The notes below the pieces were generated by a model. It did not search any database and was not told the origin of the DNA. It saw only the letters and a program-made list of their open reading frames with translations. From the NCBI GenBank assembly GCA_020629545.1, contig JAHDDC010000017.1, positions 1 to 64,000 on the forward strand: a DNA stretch of 64,000 nt, read 5' to 3'. The stretch comes from Hellea sp. (lineage in GTDB: Bacteria; Pseudomonadota; Alphaproteobacteria; Caulobacterales; Maricaulaceae). This document shows positions 35,338 to 44,611 of this stretch, in pieces; positions within the stretch are counted from its first letter, which is position 1; the number at the start of each line of letters is the position of its first letter. The translations under genes and the position numbers were made by a program.

Positions 35338-35532
35338 GTTTGCCCAAACTCTAATTTTTGTCAGATCCCGTCATCTAAATTTCGGCATGCCAACCCAAAA
35401 TTAAAGAGATGGCTACGATTTAGCGTTATAGAGTCAGCAGGTCAATTTTCTTTCGCCCGTTGACATTCTTTATCGGTTCCCCCATTTGGGCGCCTGATTT
35501 AAGCCTGAAAACATAATAAAGACGCCTAGCTC

Positions 35533-38097
35533 ATGAATCTTGTCATTGTTGAAAGTCCGGCAAAAGCCAAAACCATCGAGAAGTATCTTGGGAAATCCTA
35601 TAAGGTACTTGCCAGCTTTGGGCATGTGCGCGACCTGCCGTCCAAAAACGGTTCCGTCGAACCTGACGAAGACTTTGCTATGAAATGGGCGGTCGATACC
35701 AAATCGAAAACCCGCATCAAAGACATCGAAACAGCTCTCAAAAGTTCTGATAAGCTCATTCTCGCAACCGACCCGGACCGAGAGGGTGAAGCGATTTCGT
35801 GGCACTTGCTGGAAGTTCTAAACAAAAAGAAGGCTTTGAAAGACAAGACGATTGAACGCGTAGTCTTTAATGCGATCACCAAAAAGTCAGTTACCGAGGC
35901 GATCGATAATCCCCGTGAGCTGGATATGGAACTTGTAGAGGCCTATCTCGCACGCCGGGCTCTAGATTACTTGGTTGGCTTTAACTTGTCGCCTGTGCTT
36001 TGGCGGAAACTGCCTGGAGCGCGTTCAGCAGGACGGGTTCAATCTGTGGCACTTCGTTTAATTTGTGAACGCGAAGGCGAGATCGAAAAGTTCGTTGCCA
36101 AAGAATATTGGACCGTAGATGCGATGATGGCCAATGTCGCCGGCAAAGAATATGCAGCCAAGCTCGTATCCCTAGACGGCAAAAAACTCGACAAATTCTC
36201 ACTCGGAACCGAATCTGATGCGATGGCGGCAAAGCTATCCGTTGAAAGTGCAGCCCTCAGTATTTCCTCAGTCGAGGCCAAGCCCGTCAAACGACGCCCG
36301 ACTGCACCGTTCACGACATCAACCATGCAGCAAGAGGCCTCACGTAAGTTAGGGTTTTCCGCGACGCGGACAATGCAAACGGCACAAAGACTTTATGAAG
36401 GCATTGATATTGGCGGCGAAACTGTTGGACTAATTACCTATATGCGTACCGATGGGGTCTCAATGGTTGGCGAAGCCATTCAAGAAGCGCGGGCTATAAT
36501 CACGTCAGAATATGGTGACCCATATCTTCCCAAAAATCCTCGGGAATATAAATCAAAAGCTAAAAACGCGCAGGAAGCTCACGAGGCCGTTCGGCCTACA
36601 AGTTTTGCCCGGATACCTGGTCGGCTCAAGCTAACAGGTGATCAGGCTAAACTCTATGAGTTGATTTGGAAACGGGCTCTTTCCAGCCAGATGGAAGACG
36701 CAAGGCTTGAACGCACGACAATTGAAATTGCAGATGATCAAAACAAAGTCGGCTTACGGGCATCCGGATCAGTCTTGAAATTCGATGGTTTCCTAAAACT
36801 GTATGAAGCATCGAAACCTACGACAGATGATAAAGATGAAGACAGCGGGCTATTACCTGAGGTCGAACGCGGGGAAACGGCCAATGCCAAAACGGTCAAT
36901 GCCGAACAACACTTCACACAACCGCCGCCGCGCTATTCCGAAGCCAGCCTGGTCAAGAAAATGGAAGAGCTTGGAATTGGGCGTCCGTCAACTTACGCTT
37001 CGATTCTTCGGGTCCTTCAGGATCGTGACTATGTAAATCTGGAAAAGCGGCGCTTTACGCCATCTGACAAAGGGCGCTTGGTTACGGCATTTCTAGAAAA
37101 TTTCTTCGGGCGATATGTTCAGTATGATTATACGGCTGATCTTGAAGAACGCCTGGACAAAGTATCCGCCGGAAATCTCGAATGGAAAAAACTACTGCGC
37201 GATTTTTGGGATCAGTTCTCAGCGAGTGTTGAAGGCACAAAAGAGCTGCGTGTTACGAATGTACTGGATGCGCTCAATGTTGCTCTTGCGCCGCTTGTCT
37301 TCCCTGAACGGGAAGATGGCAAACCAGCTCGAACATGCAATAGCTGTGATGACGGTGAGCTTTCACTAAAAGTAGGCAAGTTCGGGGCTTTTGTAGGTTG
37401 TTCAAATTATCCAGATTGCAAATTTACACGACCATTCGGACAGGGCGACGATAAAGGGGCCGCTGATATGGAAGACAAAATGCTGGGTGTTGATCCCGAT
37501 AGCGGCATGGATGTCTTCCTGAAAAACGGACGCTTTGGCCCCTATGTGCAGCTAGGCGAAGAAAAGAAACCTAAACGAACAGGCCTGCCTAAAACTTGGC
37601 CTTATGACTCAATTAATCTTGAGAAAGCACTTCGCCTACTCAAATTGCCCCGAGAAGTCGGGGAACATCCGGAAGACAAGGCCATGATCACGGCTGCAAT
37701 TGGACGTTATGGCCCTTATATTTTGCACAGCGGCACTTATGTGAATCTGCCAAATGTCGATGAAATGTTCGAAGTTGGCTTAAACCGAGCGGTTACTTTA
37801 CTGGCGGAAAAACGAGCCAATGGCGGCGGCCGAGGTCGAGGTGCAGCCAAAGCGCTTAAAGAACTCGGCGAGCACCCAGAATCCAAAAAGCCCGTCCGTG
37901 TGATGGATGGACGATATGGGCCTTATGTAAAATATGAAAAAGTCAACGCCACCATCCCAAAAGGCACAAAGCCCGAGGATGTGACCATGGAAATGGCTTT
38001 GCAATATATCGCAGAAAAAGAAGCCAAAGGCGGTAAGAAGAAGAAAAAAGCTCCAGCCAAAAAGAAGAAGCCTGCGGCAAAGAAAAAGAAAGCCTAG
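35533..38097 (+). CDS. topA: DNA topoisomerase I
   Basis: 854 residues, type IA. The TOPRIM domain starts IVESPAKAKTIEKYLGKSYKV and includes the ATDPDREGEAISWHL Mg site. The catalytic Tyr is in GLITYMRTDGVSM. One Cys4 zinc ribbon (CNSCDDGELSL to GCSNYPDC) and two or three repeats of the TopoI C-terminal type (GRFGPYVQLGE, IGRYGPYILHSG, DGRYGPYVKYEK) follow. The protein ends in a Lys/Ala-rich DNA-binding tail (KKKKKAPAKKKK). It relaxes negative supercoils. Upstream, a TTGACA at 35460 lacks a good -10. Confidence 0.97.
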   Translation: MNLVIVESPAKAKTIEKYLGKSYKVLASFGHVRDLPSKNGSVEPDEDFAMKWAVDTKSKTRIKDIETALKSSDKLILATDPDREGEAISWHLLEVLNKKKALKDKTIERVVFNAITKKSVTEAIDNPRELDMELVEAYLARRALDYLVGFNLSPVLWRKLPGARSAGRVQSVALRLICEREGEIEKFVAKEYWTVDAMMANVAGKEYAAKLVSLDGKKLDKFSLGTESDAMAAKLSVESAALSISSVEAKPVKRRPTAPFTTSTMQQEASRKLGFSATRTMQTAQRLYEGIDIGGETVGLITYMRTDGVSMVGEAIQEARAIITSEYGDPYLPKNPREYKSKAKNAQEAHEAVRPTSFARIPGRLKLTGDQAKLYELIWKRALSSQMEDARLERTTIEIADDQNKVGLRASGSVLKFDGFLKLYEASKPTTDDKDEDSGLLPEVERGETANAKTVNAEQHFTQPPPRYSEASLVKKMEELGIGRPSTYASILRVLQDRDYVNLEKRRFTPSDKGRLVTAFLENFFGRYVQYDYTADLEERLDKVSAGNLEWKKLLRDFWDQFSASVEGTKELRVTNVLDALNVALAPLVFPEREDGKPARTCNSCDDGELSLKVGKFGAFVGCSNYPDCKFTRPFGQGDDKGAADMEDKMLGVDPDSGMDVFLKNGRFGPYVQLGEEKKPKRTGLPKTWPYDSINLEKALRLLKLPREVGEHPEDKAMITAAIGRYGPYILHSGTYVNLPNVDEMFEVGLNRAVTLLAEKRANGGGRGRGAAKALKELGEHPESKKPVRVMDGRYGPYVKYEKVNATIPKGTKPEDVTMEMALQYIAEKEAKGGKKKKKAPAKKKKPAAKKKKA

Positions 38098-38102
38098 CAA
38101 CA

Positions 38103-38120
38103 CCCAAGAACAGTCTTGGG
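38103..38120 (+). terminator. Hairpin after topA without U-run
   Basis: A perfect 7-bp inverted repeat CCCAAGA / TCTTGGG with a 4-nt loop starts 5 bases after the topA stop and precedes rnr. No T-run follows, so it may be an mRNA 3' stabiliser or a weak terminator rather than a full intrinsic terminator. Confidence 0.4.
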
Positions 38121-38147
38121 AATATCTCCCCTTGCCCTGCCTAGCCT

Positions 38148-40397
38148 TTGTGCTACCCCGCAGCTGTGGAAAACTTAAACGAACAGATTATGGAGCTTAT
38201 CCGAGCGAAACCGGACAAGCTGATCCTGAAAGATATTGCGCGTCGTCTTGGCATAAAAGGCGATGATCGCCGAGTCTTACGTCAAACGATCAGGGAAATG
38301 GTTGAAAATGGCGTTCTCGTAAAATCGACGCGCAAAACCTACCGCGAGGCCGACGCATTGCCAGCCGTCATGGTGTTACGAGTATCGGAAATTGATACAC
38401 ATGGCGACATGATAGGCGTACCCGAAATGTGGAAAGGCGAAGGCCCAGCTCCGCGAATGATTGTCCTGGAAGGTCCAATATCAAAGAAATCAAAAGGCCA
38501 TAAAACGGCACAGCTCGGAATAGGCGGACGAGCGCTTTGCAAGATCAAAACGACTGATCAAGGCTATGTCGCGCAGGTCATGAAAAAACTTGGCCGCGGC
38601 GGAATTAAACATCTTGGGATACTCAGCAAGGACGGACGTGGCTGGAAGATCAAACCGATCGACAAAAAAGCCCGAAATGAGTTTCGTCCGATCAAAGTTC
38701 CTGAAAATGCAGTAAGTGATAGTTTGATCGAATATCGTACCTCGAGCACGAGACGGGGGAACAGCTATGAACGTAGGGCTGAAATCACCCGCCTTATAGG
38801 CCCTGCAAATGACCCCAAAGCTGCGTCACTCATGTCTTTGGAACAACATGGCATACCTATCGGCTTTGACGATGAGGCACTGGCAGAAGCCAAAAAACTC
38901 AATTTACCTGGCCTTACCAAATACCGAGAGGATATCCGTCATGTCCCGTTGATCACAATTGACCCCGTTGATGCCAAAGATTTCGACGATGCGGTTTTTG
39001 CGTCACGTGACGACGATCCAAAAAATAAGGGCGGGTGGATAGTCTGGGTGGCTATTGCTGACGTCGCAGCTTTTGTTCAGCCCGGCAGTGCTCTTGATAA
39101 AAATGCTCGAGACAAAGGGAACTCTGTCTATCTACCGGATCGTGTTGAACCTATGCTGCCGGAGGAATTATCCGCCGATTTATGTTCTTTGCGCCCACAC
39201 GAAGATCGGGCCTGTATGGCTGTAAAGATGCGTTTTCGGGGAGATGGCTCCAAGATTGATCATAAATTTGTTCGCGGGCTTATGCGATCACATGCGCGGC
39301 TCACTTATGCTCAGGCGCAAGAAGGGTTTGACGGCAATCCTGGCAAAACCGCAGAAACTGTTATCGATATCCTTAAGGACATATTTTCTGCATATAAAGT
39401 CCTACGAAAAGCACGTCATAACCGCGCACCACTTGCCATCGAACTCCCTGAACGCCGTGTCCACGTCAATGACAAAGGTGAAGTCGTCAAGATAACGCTC
39501 AGGGACCGATTTGACGCTCACAAGCTCGTCGAAGAGTTCATGGTACAGGCCAATGTCGCCGCCGCTCAGGCGCTTTCTGAAAAAGGGGTGACAACTATTG
39601 TTCGTGTCCATGAACCCCCTGCCCGCGAGCGTCTCCAAGGGCTCTCTGATTTTCTGCCTGCGGTGGGTTTGAAATGGTCCCTGGGTGAGCGGGTTTCAAC
39701 TCAACGGTTCAATCACCTTTTGGAACTGGCAGCGAGTAACGACCTCTCTGAAACCGTGGGAATGGCGGTGTTGCGCAGTCAGTCTCAAGCCTATTACGGG
39801 CCAGACCCCAAAGGACATTTTGGATTGAACCTCACACATTATGCACATTTTACATCACCTATCCGGCGATATGCGGATCTTGTGGTCCACCGGGCTCTGA
39901 TACGCACATTTGGCTTGGGTCTAGACGGAACCACAGAAGAGGAGTTTACGCGCCTCAAGGAGATATCGGAACATATTTCCGATACCGAGCGCCGCGCTAT
40001 GGCCGCCGAACGCGATGCCAAAGACCGGTATATCGCGGCCTATCTTGAAGGCCGAGTTGGAGCGGAATTTGATGCCCGTATCACAGGCGTCGCTAAGGCC
40101 GGGCTTTTCGTCACCCTTGACGAAACGGGGGCTGATGGATTTATCCCGGCACGAACGATCGGTGATGACTACTTCATGTTTGATGAAAAAAAGAAAGCCC
40201 TCATCAACACTCAAAACGGTGATACATTTAGATTTGGACGAAAAGTAAAGGTCAAGTTAGTCGAAGCCACTCCTGTAACTGGTGGTCTGATATTTGATAT
40301 ATTGACCAAACCGGAGCGCGGCCCAAAACCAAAACATAATCCCCGTGGACGCAATCAAAAATACCGTTCCCGTCGGACCGGAAAAAAACGGCGATGA
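38148..40397 (+). CDS. rnr: Ribonuclease R
   Basis: 749 residues. 3'-to-5' exoribonuclease of the RNase II family. The N-terminal winged-helix domain (DIARRLGIKGDDRRVLRQTI) precedes cold-shock domains. The RNB catalytic centre is TIDPVDAKDFDDAVF with the essential Asp cluster; RNB blocks include NSVYLPDRVEPMLPEELSADLCSL and AYYGPDPKGHFGLNLTHYAHFTSPIRRYADLVVHR (read in parts). The S1 domain and an Arg/Lys-rich tail end it. The first start is TTG 38148; GTG 38166 or ATG 38190 are possible. Overlaps the next gene by 4 bases. Confidence 0.95.
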   Translation: MCYPAAVENLNEQIMELIRAKPDKLILKDIARRLGIKGDDRRVLRQTIREMVENGVLVKSTRKTYREADALPAVMVLRVSEIDTHGDMIGVPEMWKGEGPAPRMIVLEGPISKKSKGHKTAQLGIGGRALCKIKTTDQGYVAQVMKKLGRGGIKHLGILSKDGRGWKIKPIDKKARNEFRPIKVPENAVSDSLIEYRTSSTRRGNSYERRAEITRLIGPANDPKAASLMSLEQHGIPIGFDDEALAEAKKLNLPGLTKYREDIRHVPLITIDPVDAKDFDDAVFASRDDDPKNKGGWIVWVAIADVAAFVQPGSALDKNARDKGNSVYLPDRVEPMLPEELSADLCSLRPHEDRACMAVKMRFRGDGSKIDHKFVRGLMRSHARLTYAQAQEGFDGNPGKTAETVIDILKDIFSAYKVLRKARHNRAPLAIELPERRVHVNDKGEVVKITLRDRFDAHKLVEEFMVQANVAAAQALSEKGVTTIVRVHEPPARERLQGLSDFLPAVGLKWSLGERVSTQRFNHLLELAASNDLSETVGMAVLRSQSQAYYGPDPKGHFGLNLTHYAHFTSPIRRYADLVVHRALIRTFGLGLDGTTEEEFTRLKEISEHISDTERRAMAAERDAKDRYIAAYLEGRVGAEFDARITGVAKAGLFVTLDETGADGFIPARTIGDDYFMFDEKKKALINTQNGDTFRFGRKVKVKLVEATPVTGGLIFDILTKPERGPKPKHNPRGRNQKYRSRRTGKKRR

Positions 40398-41110
40398 AAC
40401 TCCCAACACTGACAGAATCAGAACGGACAAAGCGAGATGCACTGTCACGCGCCGCCCGACCTCGTATTGCATCAACCATTGTTTTATATACGGGTAGCCG
40501 CAGTAATCCGCGAATATTGATGGGCCAGAGATCAAGCCGTAACGATTTCATGCCATCGGTTTATGTATTCCCCGGCGGACGTGTGGATCGTGCTGACAGC
40601 TATGCACCTTTTCATGGGGACATTAATACGCGAGTGGAGCGTATTCTGGAAACAGCCTATTCACCCCGCAAGTCGCGAGCTTGCGTACTCGCAGCCATTC
40701 GGGAAACGTGGGAAGAAACTGGGCTCATGTTGGGTCGAAACGAAAAATGGACAAGAAACATAAGCCATGAAAGTTGGGATGCCTTTCGGCGTTTAGATGT
40801 TATGCCTGACCTGTCGAATATTGACATATTTGGTCGTGCTGTGACACCGCCCCATCGCCATAAACGTTATGACACATGGTTTTTTATTCAAAAATTCGAA
40901 GGCGATTGTTCTGTAGTCGCTGATAGCGGAGAATTATCAAACGTTGACTGGTTCACATTCGAAGACATAGAACAGCTGGAATTACAACGGGCAACGACTA
41001 TGATGTTAAAGGTCCTCCAGGACTATCTGAGACGCCCGAAGCCCGACCCGAAAATATTTTATTCTCGGATGCACAAAGGTCGATATATTCAAGATGGGTT
41101 TCCGGAGTAG
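40394..41110 (+). CDS. NUDIX hydrolase
   Basis: 238 residues. The Nudix box appears as FPGGRVDRAD followed by AAIRETWEETGLMLG, with the REx2EExG core intact; the box is split by about 35 residues, as in the NUDT7/NUDT19-like group, which often acts on CoA or long nucleotides. N-terminal strand RILMGQRS is conserved (reads ILMGQRSSRNDFMPS). The ATG overlaps the rnr stop codon (ATGA), so translation is coupled. Substrate unknown. Confidence 0.9.
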   Translation: MKLPTLTESERTKRDALSRAARPRIASTIVLYTGSRSNPRILMGQRSSRNDFMPSVYVFPGGRVDRADSYAPFHGDINTRVERILETAYSPRKSRACVLAAIRETWEETGLMLGRNEKWTRNISHESWDAFRRLDVMPDLSNIDIFGRAVTPPHRHKRYDTWFFIQKFEGDCSVVADSGELSNVDWFTFEDIEQLELQRATTMMLKVLQDYLRRPKPDPKIFYSRMHKGRYIQDGFPE

Positions 41111-41128
41111 CAAGGCGTGATTTTCGCG

Positions 41129-41156
41129 TTGACTTTAAAGAATCCAAGCCTATAAG
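41129..41156 (+). promoter_or_regulatory. Sigma-70-type promoter of rpmG
   Basis: TTGACT (41129-41134) and TATAAG (41151-41156) are spaced by 16 bases, about 40 bases before the rpmG start. This is the clearest -35/-10 pair in the window and fits a strong housekeeping promoter. Confidence 0.75.
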
Positions 41157-41195
41157 TCGCCGCTTGAAGATTCCCAGTATTTAAAGGGTGGAACC

Positions 41196-41363
41196 ATGGC
41201 CAAGCCAACCACAATTAAAATTCGACTGAATTCAACCGCCGGAACAGGTTACTTCTATGTCACCAAGAAAAACGCGCGGACGATGACTGAAAAAATGGTC
41301 AAACGTAAGTATGATCCAATCGCACGAAAGCACGTCGAATTCAAAGAAGGCAAGATAAAGTAA
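41196..41363 (+). CDS. rpmG: 50S ribosomal protein L33
   Basis: 55 residues: [18 protein letters not shown], then [20 protein letters not shown] and [17 protein letters not shown]. This is the length and sequence of alphaproteobacterial L33, which lacks the zinc Cys pairs (a C-minus form). AAAGGGTGG lies just upstream of ATG. A sigma-70-type promoter lies upstream and a terminator downstream, so it is a monocistronic gene. Confidence 0.97.
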   Translation: MAKPTTIKIRLNSTAGTGYFYVTKKNARTMTEKMVKRKYDPIARKHVEFKEGKIK

Positions 41364-41387
41364 TAGCTGAAATTGTCACGTTAAATG

Positions 41388-41410
41388 AGCCGCTTTAAGC
41401 GGCTTTTTTT
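41388..41410 (+). terminator. rpmG terminator overlapping the pleD 3' end
   Basis: A perfect 7-bp stem AGCCGCT / AGCGGCT with a 3-nt loop (TTA) is followed by seven T residues. It terminates rpmG. Part of the stem and loop also encodes the last codons and stop codon of pleD on the other strand. Confidence 0.92.
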
Positions 41411-42753
41411 GTTTCTGCCGCGATAACCTTATTACGGCCTTCGCGCTTTGCAATATAGAGCGCCGAATCCGCTCGCTTAAATACTTCCCTGAGTTTTTCA
41501 CCTGGTGAAACTTGTGCGACGCCTGCGCTCATTGTGATCGATAGGGCCTGACCATCAACATATATGGGTGTCCCGCCAATAAGGCCCCGGATCCGATCAG
41601 CAGCATACATTGCGTCGGCTTGAACCGTGCTCGGCATGGCGATCATGAACTCTTCGCCTCCATACCGGCTGACGATATCTATAGCCCGCATATGTGTTAC
41701 AAGGCGTGTCGCGACTTCTTTCAAAATATCATCCCCGACATCATGTCCCAAAATATCATTTACCCGTTTAAAGTGGTCGATATCGAAAACAATTATCGAA
41801 AACGGTTCACCTTTCTCAAGCATTTCAAAAAGCGGGCTGACGGAACGCTCAAAATAACGGCGATTACCAAGACCCGTCAGCGGATCAGCCACAACCATTT
41901 CCAAGTCCTGATCGAAATTTTGTTGGAGAGCATCAGAATAGAATTTACGTTTAAGCTGAGTATTTACCCGCGCAATTAATTCTTGCTTTTCAATGGGCCT
42001 CATCAGCGTATCATTTATGCCAAGGTCATAGGCTCGGACAAAACGATTCTCATCCTCCGGCGTTCCCACTAGGAGGACAGGAATATTGCGTGTGACGCTA
42101 TCGAATTTTAGCGATGCACAGACGCGCAGCCCGTCAAAGTTATCTGATGTTAGGCTTACGATAATCAGGTCTGTGTCCGATGGTTTACATTTTAAAACTT
42201 CTGCAGGATCTGTGGCGATTGTGAATCTATGAATGTCTTGCAACGGAGCTGTTAATTGTAAGGCTCTTTTTTCGTGATCCTCAAGGACGATAATGTGACC
42301 TTTTCGCTTTTCGATTTCCTGTACCATTGGCCGGGAATTTGCGAGTGAATGACCCGTATGGCTGAGAAGCTGATCCGTCACCATTTTTAAGCGCAGGAGA
42401 GACCGAACCCGCGCCAGCAAGTTAAAGTCGTCAAACGGTTTCGTTATGAAATCATCCGCGCCAGCCTCAAGGCCCCGTATTCGGTCTTTAGTGCTATCGA
42501 GAGCGGTCACCATGATAACAGGTATATGATATGTATCTGGATTCGATTTTAGCTTCTGACAGGTTTCAAACCCGTCCAAGCCGGGCATAATCGCATCCAT
42601 CAGAATCAAATCGACACGTTCTTTTTCTACAACCTCAAGAGCTTCTTCACCTGACTGAGCCATCAGCACGTCGTAATATTCGGCCGAAAGCTTTACCTGC
42701 AAGAGATGAAGATTAGGCGCCAGATCGTCGACTATTAGAATACGAGCACTCAT
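41395..42753 (-). CDS. pleD: PleD-type response regulator diguanylate cyclase
   Basis: 452 residues. Receiver 1 (1-120) has the phospho-Asp in LILMDAIMPGLDG and a Lys in FITKPFDD. Receiver 2 (about 155-270) reads DLIIVSLTSDNF at the Asp position and lacks a phospho-acceptor Asp, so it is an adaptor receiver as in Caulobacter PleD. The GGDEF domain (280-450) has the active RYGGEEF motif and the product-inhibition I-site RAID five residues upstream. It makes c-di-GMP, driving polar development and holdfast/stalk changes. It follows divK by 14 bases, the canonical divK-pleD operon. Confidence 0.96.
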   Translation of the reverse strand: MSARILIVDDLAPNLHLLQVKLSAEYYDVLMAQSGEEALEVVEKERVDLILMDAIMPGLDGFETCQKLKSNPDTYHIPVIMVTALDSTKDRIRGLEAGADDFITKPFDDFNLLARVRSLLRLKMVTDQLLSHTGHSLANSRPMVQEIEKRKGHIIVLEDHEKRALQLTAPLQDIHRFTIATDPAEVLKCKPSDTDLIIVSLTSDNFDGLRVCASLKFDSVTRNIPVLLVGTPEDENRFVRAYDLGINDTLMRPIEKQELIARVNTQLKRKFYSDALQQNFDQDLEMVVADPLTGLGNRRYFERSVSPLFEMLEKGEPFSIIVFDIDHFKRVNDILGHDVGDDILKEVATRLVTHMRAIDIVSRYGGEEFMIAMPSTVQADAMYAADRIRGLIGGTPIYVDGQALSITMSAGVAQVSPGEKLREVFKRADSALYIAKREGRNKVIAAETKKAA

Positions 42754-42767
42754 GTGCTATGGCCGCC

Positions 42768-43133
42768 TTACTTGATGAACTTACGAATAGTTTCTAAAAA
42801 CGACGACACATTAATGGGCTTTGAAATATAAGCTTCACAACCGCCGTCCCGAATGCGTTTTTCGTCGCCCTTCATGGCAAAAGCCGTGACCGCAATGATC
42901 GGGATATCCGCAAGGGCCTTATCGTCTTTAATCCATTTCGTCACTTCAAGGCCCGAGACCTCAGGTAACTGTATATCCATTAAAATCAAATCTGGTTGAA
43001 ATCGCTTGGCCATTGAAATGGCTTTGAGACCTTCACGTGTCTGTTCAGTTTCGAACCCATGAGCATCAAGCAAGTCTGAGAAGAGCTTCATATTGAGCTC
43101 GTTATCTTCGACGATGAGAACCTTCTTGGGCAT
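42768..43133 (-). CDS. divK: Cell-cycle response regulator DivK
   Basis: 121 residues, a stand-alone receiver. [28 protein letters not shown] (phospho-Asp), [14 protein letters not shown] and [11 protein letters not shown] closely match Caulobacter DivK. Phospho-DivK acts on the CckA/DivL pathway that controls CtrA and also activates PleJ/DivC kinases and PleD. ATG 43133 ([11 protein letters not shown]) is preferred; ATG 43145 would add four residues. The 158-base divergent gap to dinB shows AT-rich sequence but no clean CtrA site. Confidence 0.97.
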   Translation of the reverse strand: MPKKVLIVEDNELNMKLFSDLLDAHGFETEQTREGLKAISMAKRFQPDLILMDIQLPEVSGLEVTKWIKDDKALADIPIIAVTAFAMKGDEKRIRDGGCEAYISKPINVSSFLETIRKFIK

Positions 43134-43303
43134 AAGCTGTAACATGTTTCCGATTCACCTGATTTTGTGCGCCAAACGCTTATTATTAGAGTTCATTAAA
43201 CACCAATAACCTTAATCAAGCGTGTGTAATTCCTTTACAAGCCCTTAAAAGAACATAAAACGAACATTAATATTTGCCGGATTTCGCCCAATATTAGGTC
43301 TTA

Positions 43304-44602
43304 ATGTTAGAAAACCCAAAAATTTTTTGTCGCGACTGTGCAAGCCATCAAATTGCACCTCACAATCAGATATGTCTCATATGTGGCGGTCATCGGACTT
43401 TATCTCACCCAGAATTATCGAGTCTTTCGATTGCTCATGTTGACTGCGATGCCTTTTATGCTTCAATCGAAAAACGTGACAACCCAGATATTGCTCACAA
43501 GCCAGTCATCATAGGCGGCGGCGTGCGCGGTGTCGTTTCGGCTGCTTGTTATATGGCGCGCATGTACGGTGTCAGATCGGCTATGCCCATGTTTAAAGCC
43601 AGGAAAGCCTGTCCGGATGCGATCATTATCAGGCCTAATATGGACAAATACGCGAAAGAAGGCCGAGCCATTCGTGAAATGATGCAAAATTTGACCCCCC
43701 TCGTCGAGCCATTGTCAATCGATGAGGCTTTTTTGGACCTAACTGGAACAGAGCGTCTGCACGGCCACACACCGGCGCAAAGCCTGATAAAACTTCAGAA
43801 CAAGATCATGGAGACCATCGGTGTAACGGTGTCAGTTGGACTGAGCTATAATAAATTTCTGGCTAAAACCGCATCTGATTTGGACAAGCCATTTGGATTT
43901 GCTGTATTAGGACGCGCCGATGCAATTGATTTTTTGACGGATAAGCCAGTCGATTTTATTTTCGGTGTCGGTCCAGCATTTGCAAGATCATTGGCCAAGC
44001 TTGGCATTCAAACAATTGCCGATGTCCGTAATCGCGATGACGCCTACATGATGAAACAATTTGGCGAGTCCGGATTACGTCTTGCACGACTTGCCAGGGC
44101 AGAAGATCGCCGCAAAGTTAATCCCGTGGGGGATAGAAAAAGTGTGTCAGCTGAAACGACGTTCAATGATGATATTTCTGATCCAGAATCTCTCAAAGAT
44201 CAGCTTTGGACTTTGTGTGTTAAAACGGCTGATCGCGCCAAAGCAAAAGGCCTAACAGGACGCGTCGTGACGCTGAAACTCAAAACAAAGCAATTTGAAA
44301 CAATAACGCGGAGACGCACACTCTCGCAATCCGTACAATTGGCTGACACTATTTTCACTTCACTGGAACCTCTTTTGAGTAAAGAAGCCAATGGTCGAGA
44401 GTTTCGGTTACTTGGCGCTGGTATTTCTGATCTTTCCGATGATTCTGCCTCATCAGATGACTTTGCAGTCGATCTCCTGGACCCTGACGCCTCGAAACGC
44501 AGTCAGGCTGAGCGGGCAAGTGACGCGGCCCGCGCGAAGTTTGGAAAAAATGCAATTGTCAAAGGCCGCGAGTTTCGGGTCCGTTATAAGCCAGATGGTT
44601 AG
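43304..44602 (+). CDS. dinB: DNA polymerase IV (Y-family) with N-terminal Cys4 knuckle
   Basis: 432 residues. An N-terminal zinc-ribbon-like unit (C9, C12, C24, C27) precedes the polymerase. Palm motifs: AHVDCDAFYASIEKRDN and PLSIDEAFLDLTGTE carry the metal carboxylates. The steric and little-finger regions follow to about residue 400 (KSVSAETTFNDDISD, then FRLLGAGISDLSD). It copies past lesions during the SOS response. The C-terminal end VKGREFRVRYKP lacks a clear beta-clamp-binding peptide. Convergent with a thioredoxin-like gene. Confidence 0.93.
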   Translation: MLENPKIFCRDCASHQIAPHNQICLICGGHRTLSHPELSSLSIAHVDCDAFYASIEKRDNPDIAHKPVIIGGGVRGVVSAACYMARMYGVRSAMPMFKARKACPDAIIIRPNMDKYAKEGRAIREMMQNLTPLVEPLSIDEAFLDLTGTERLHGHTPAQSLIKLQNKIMETIGVTVSVGLSYNKFLAKTASDLDKPFGFAVLGRADAIDFLTDKPVDFIFGVGPAFARSLAKLGIQTIADVRNRDDAYMMKQFGESGLRLARLARAEDRRKVNPVGDRKSVSAETTFNDDISDPESLKDQLWTLCVKTADRAKAKGLTGRVVTLKLKTKQFETITRRRTLSQSVQLADTIFTSLEPLLSKEANGREFRLLGAGISDLSDDSASSDDFAVDLLDPDASKRSQAERASDAARAKFGKNAIVKGREFRVRYKPDG

Positions 44603-44611
44603 TGATTGCGA

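Noticed and set aside
35460-35500. TTGACA as a topA promoter
   Set aside because: No acceptable -10 at 16-18 bases; CATTTG only.
43160-43303. CtrA-like TTAA half sites upstream of divK
   Set aside because: Spacing is about 12 rather than 7 bases between halves, so not a CtrA consensus.
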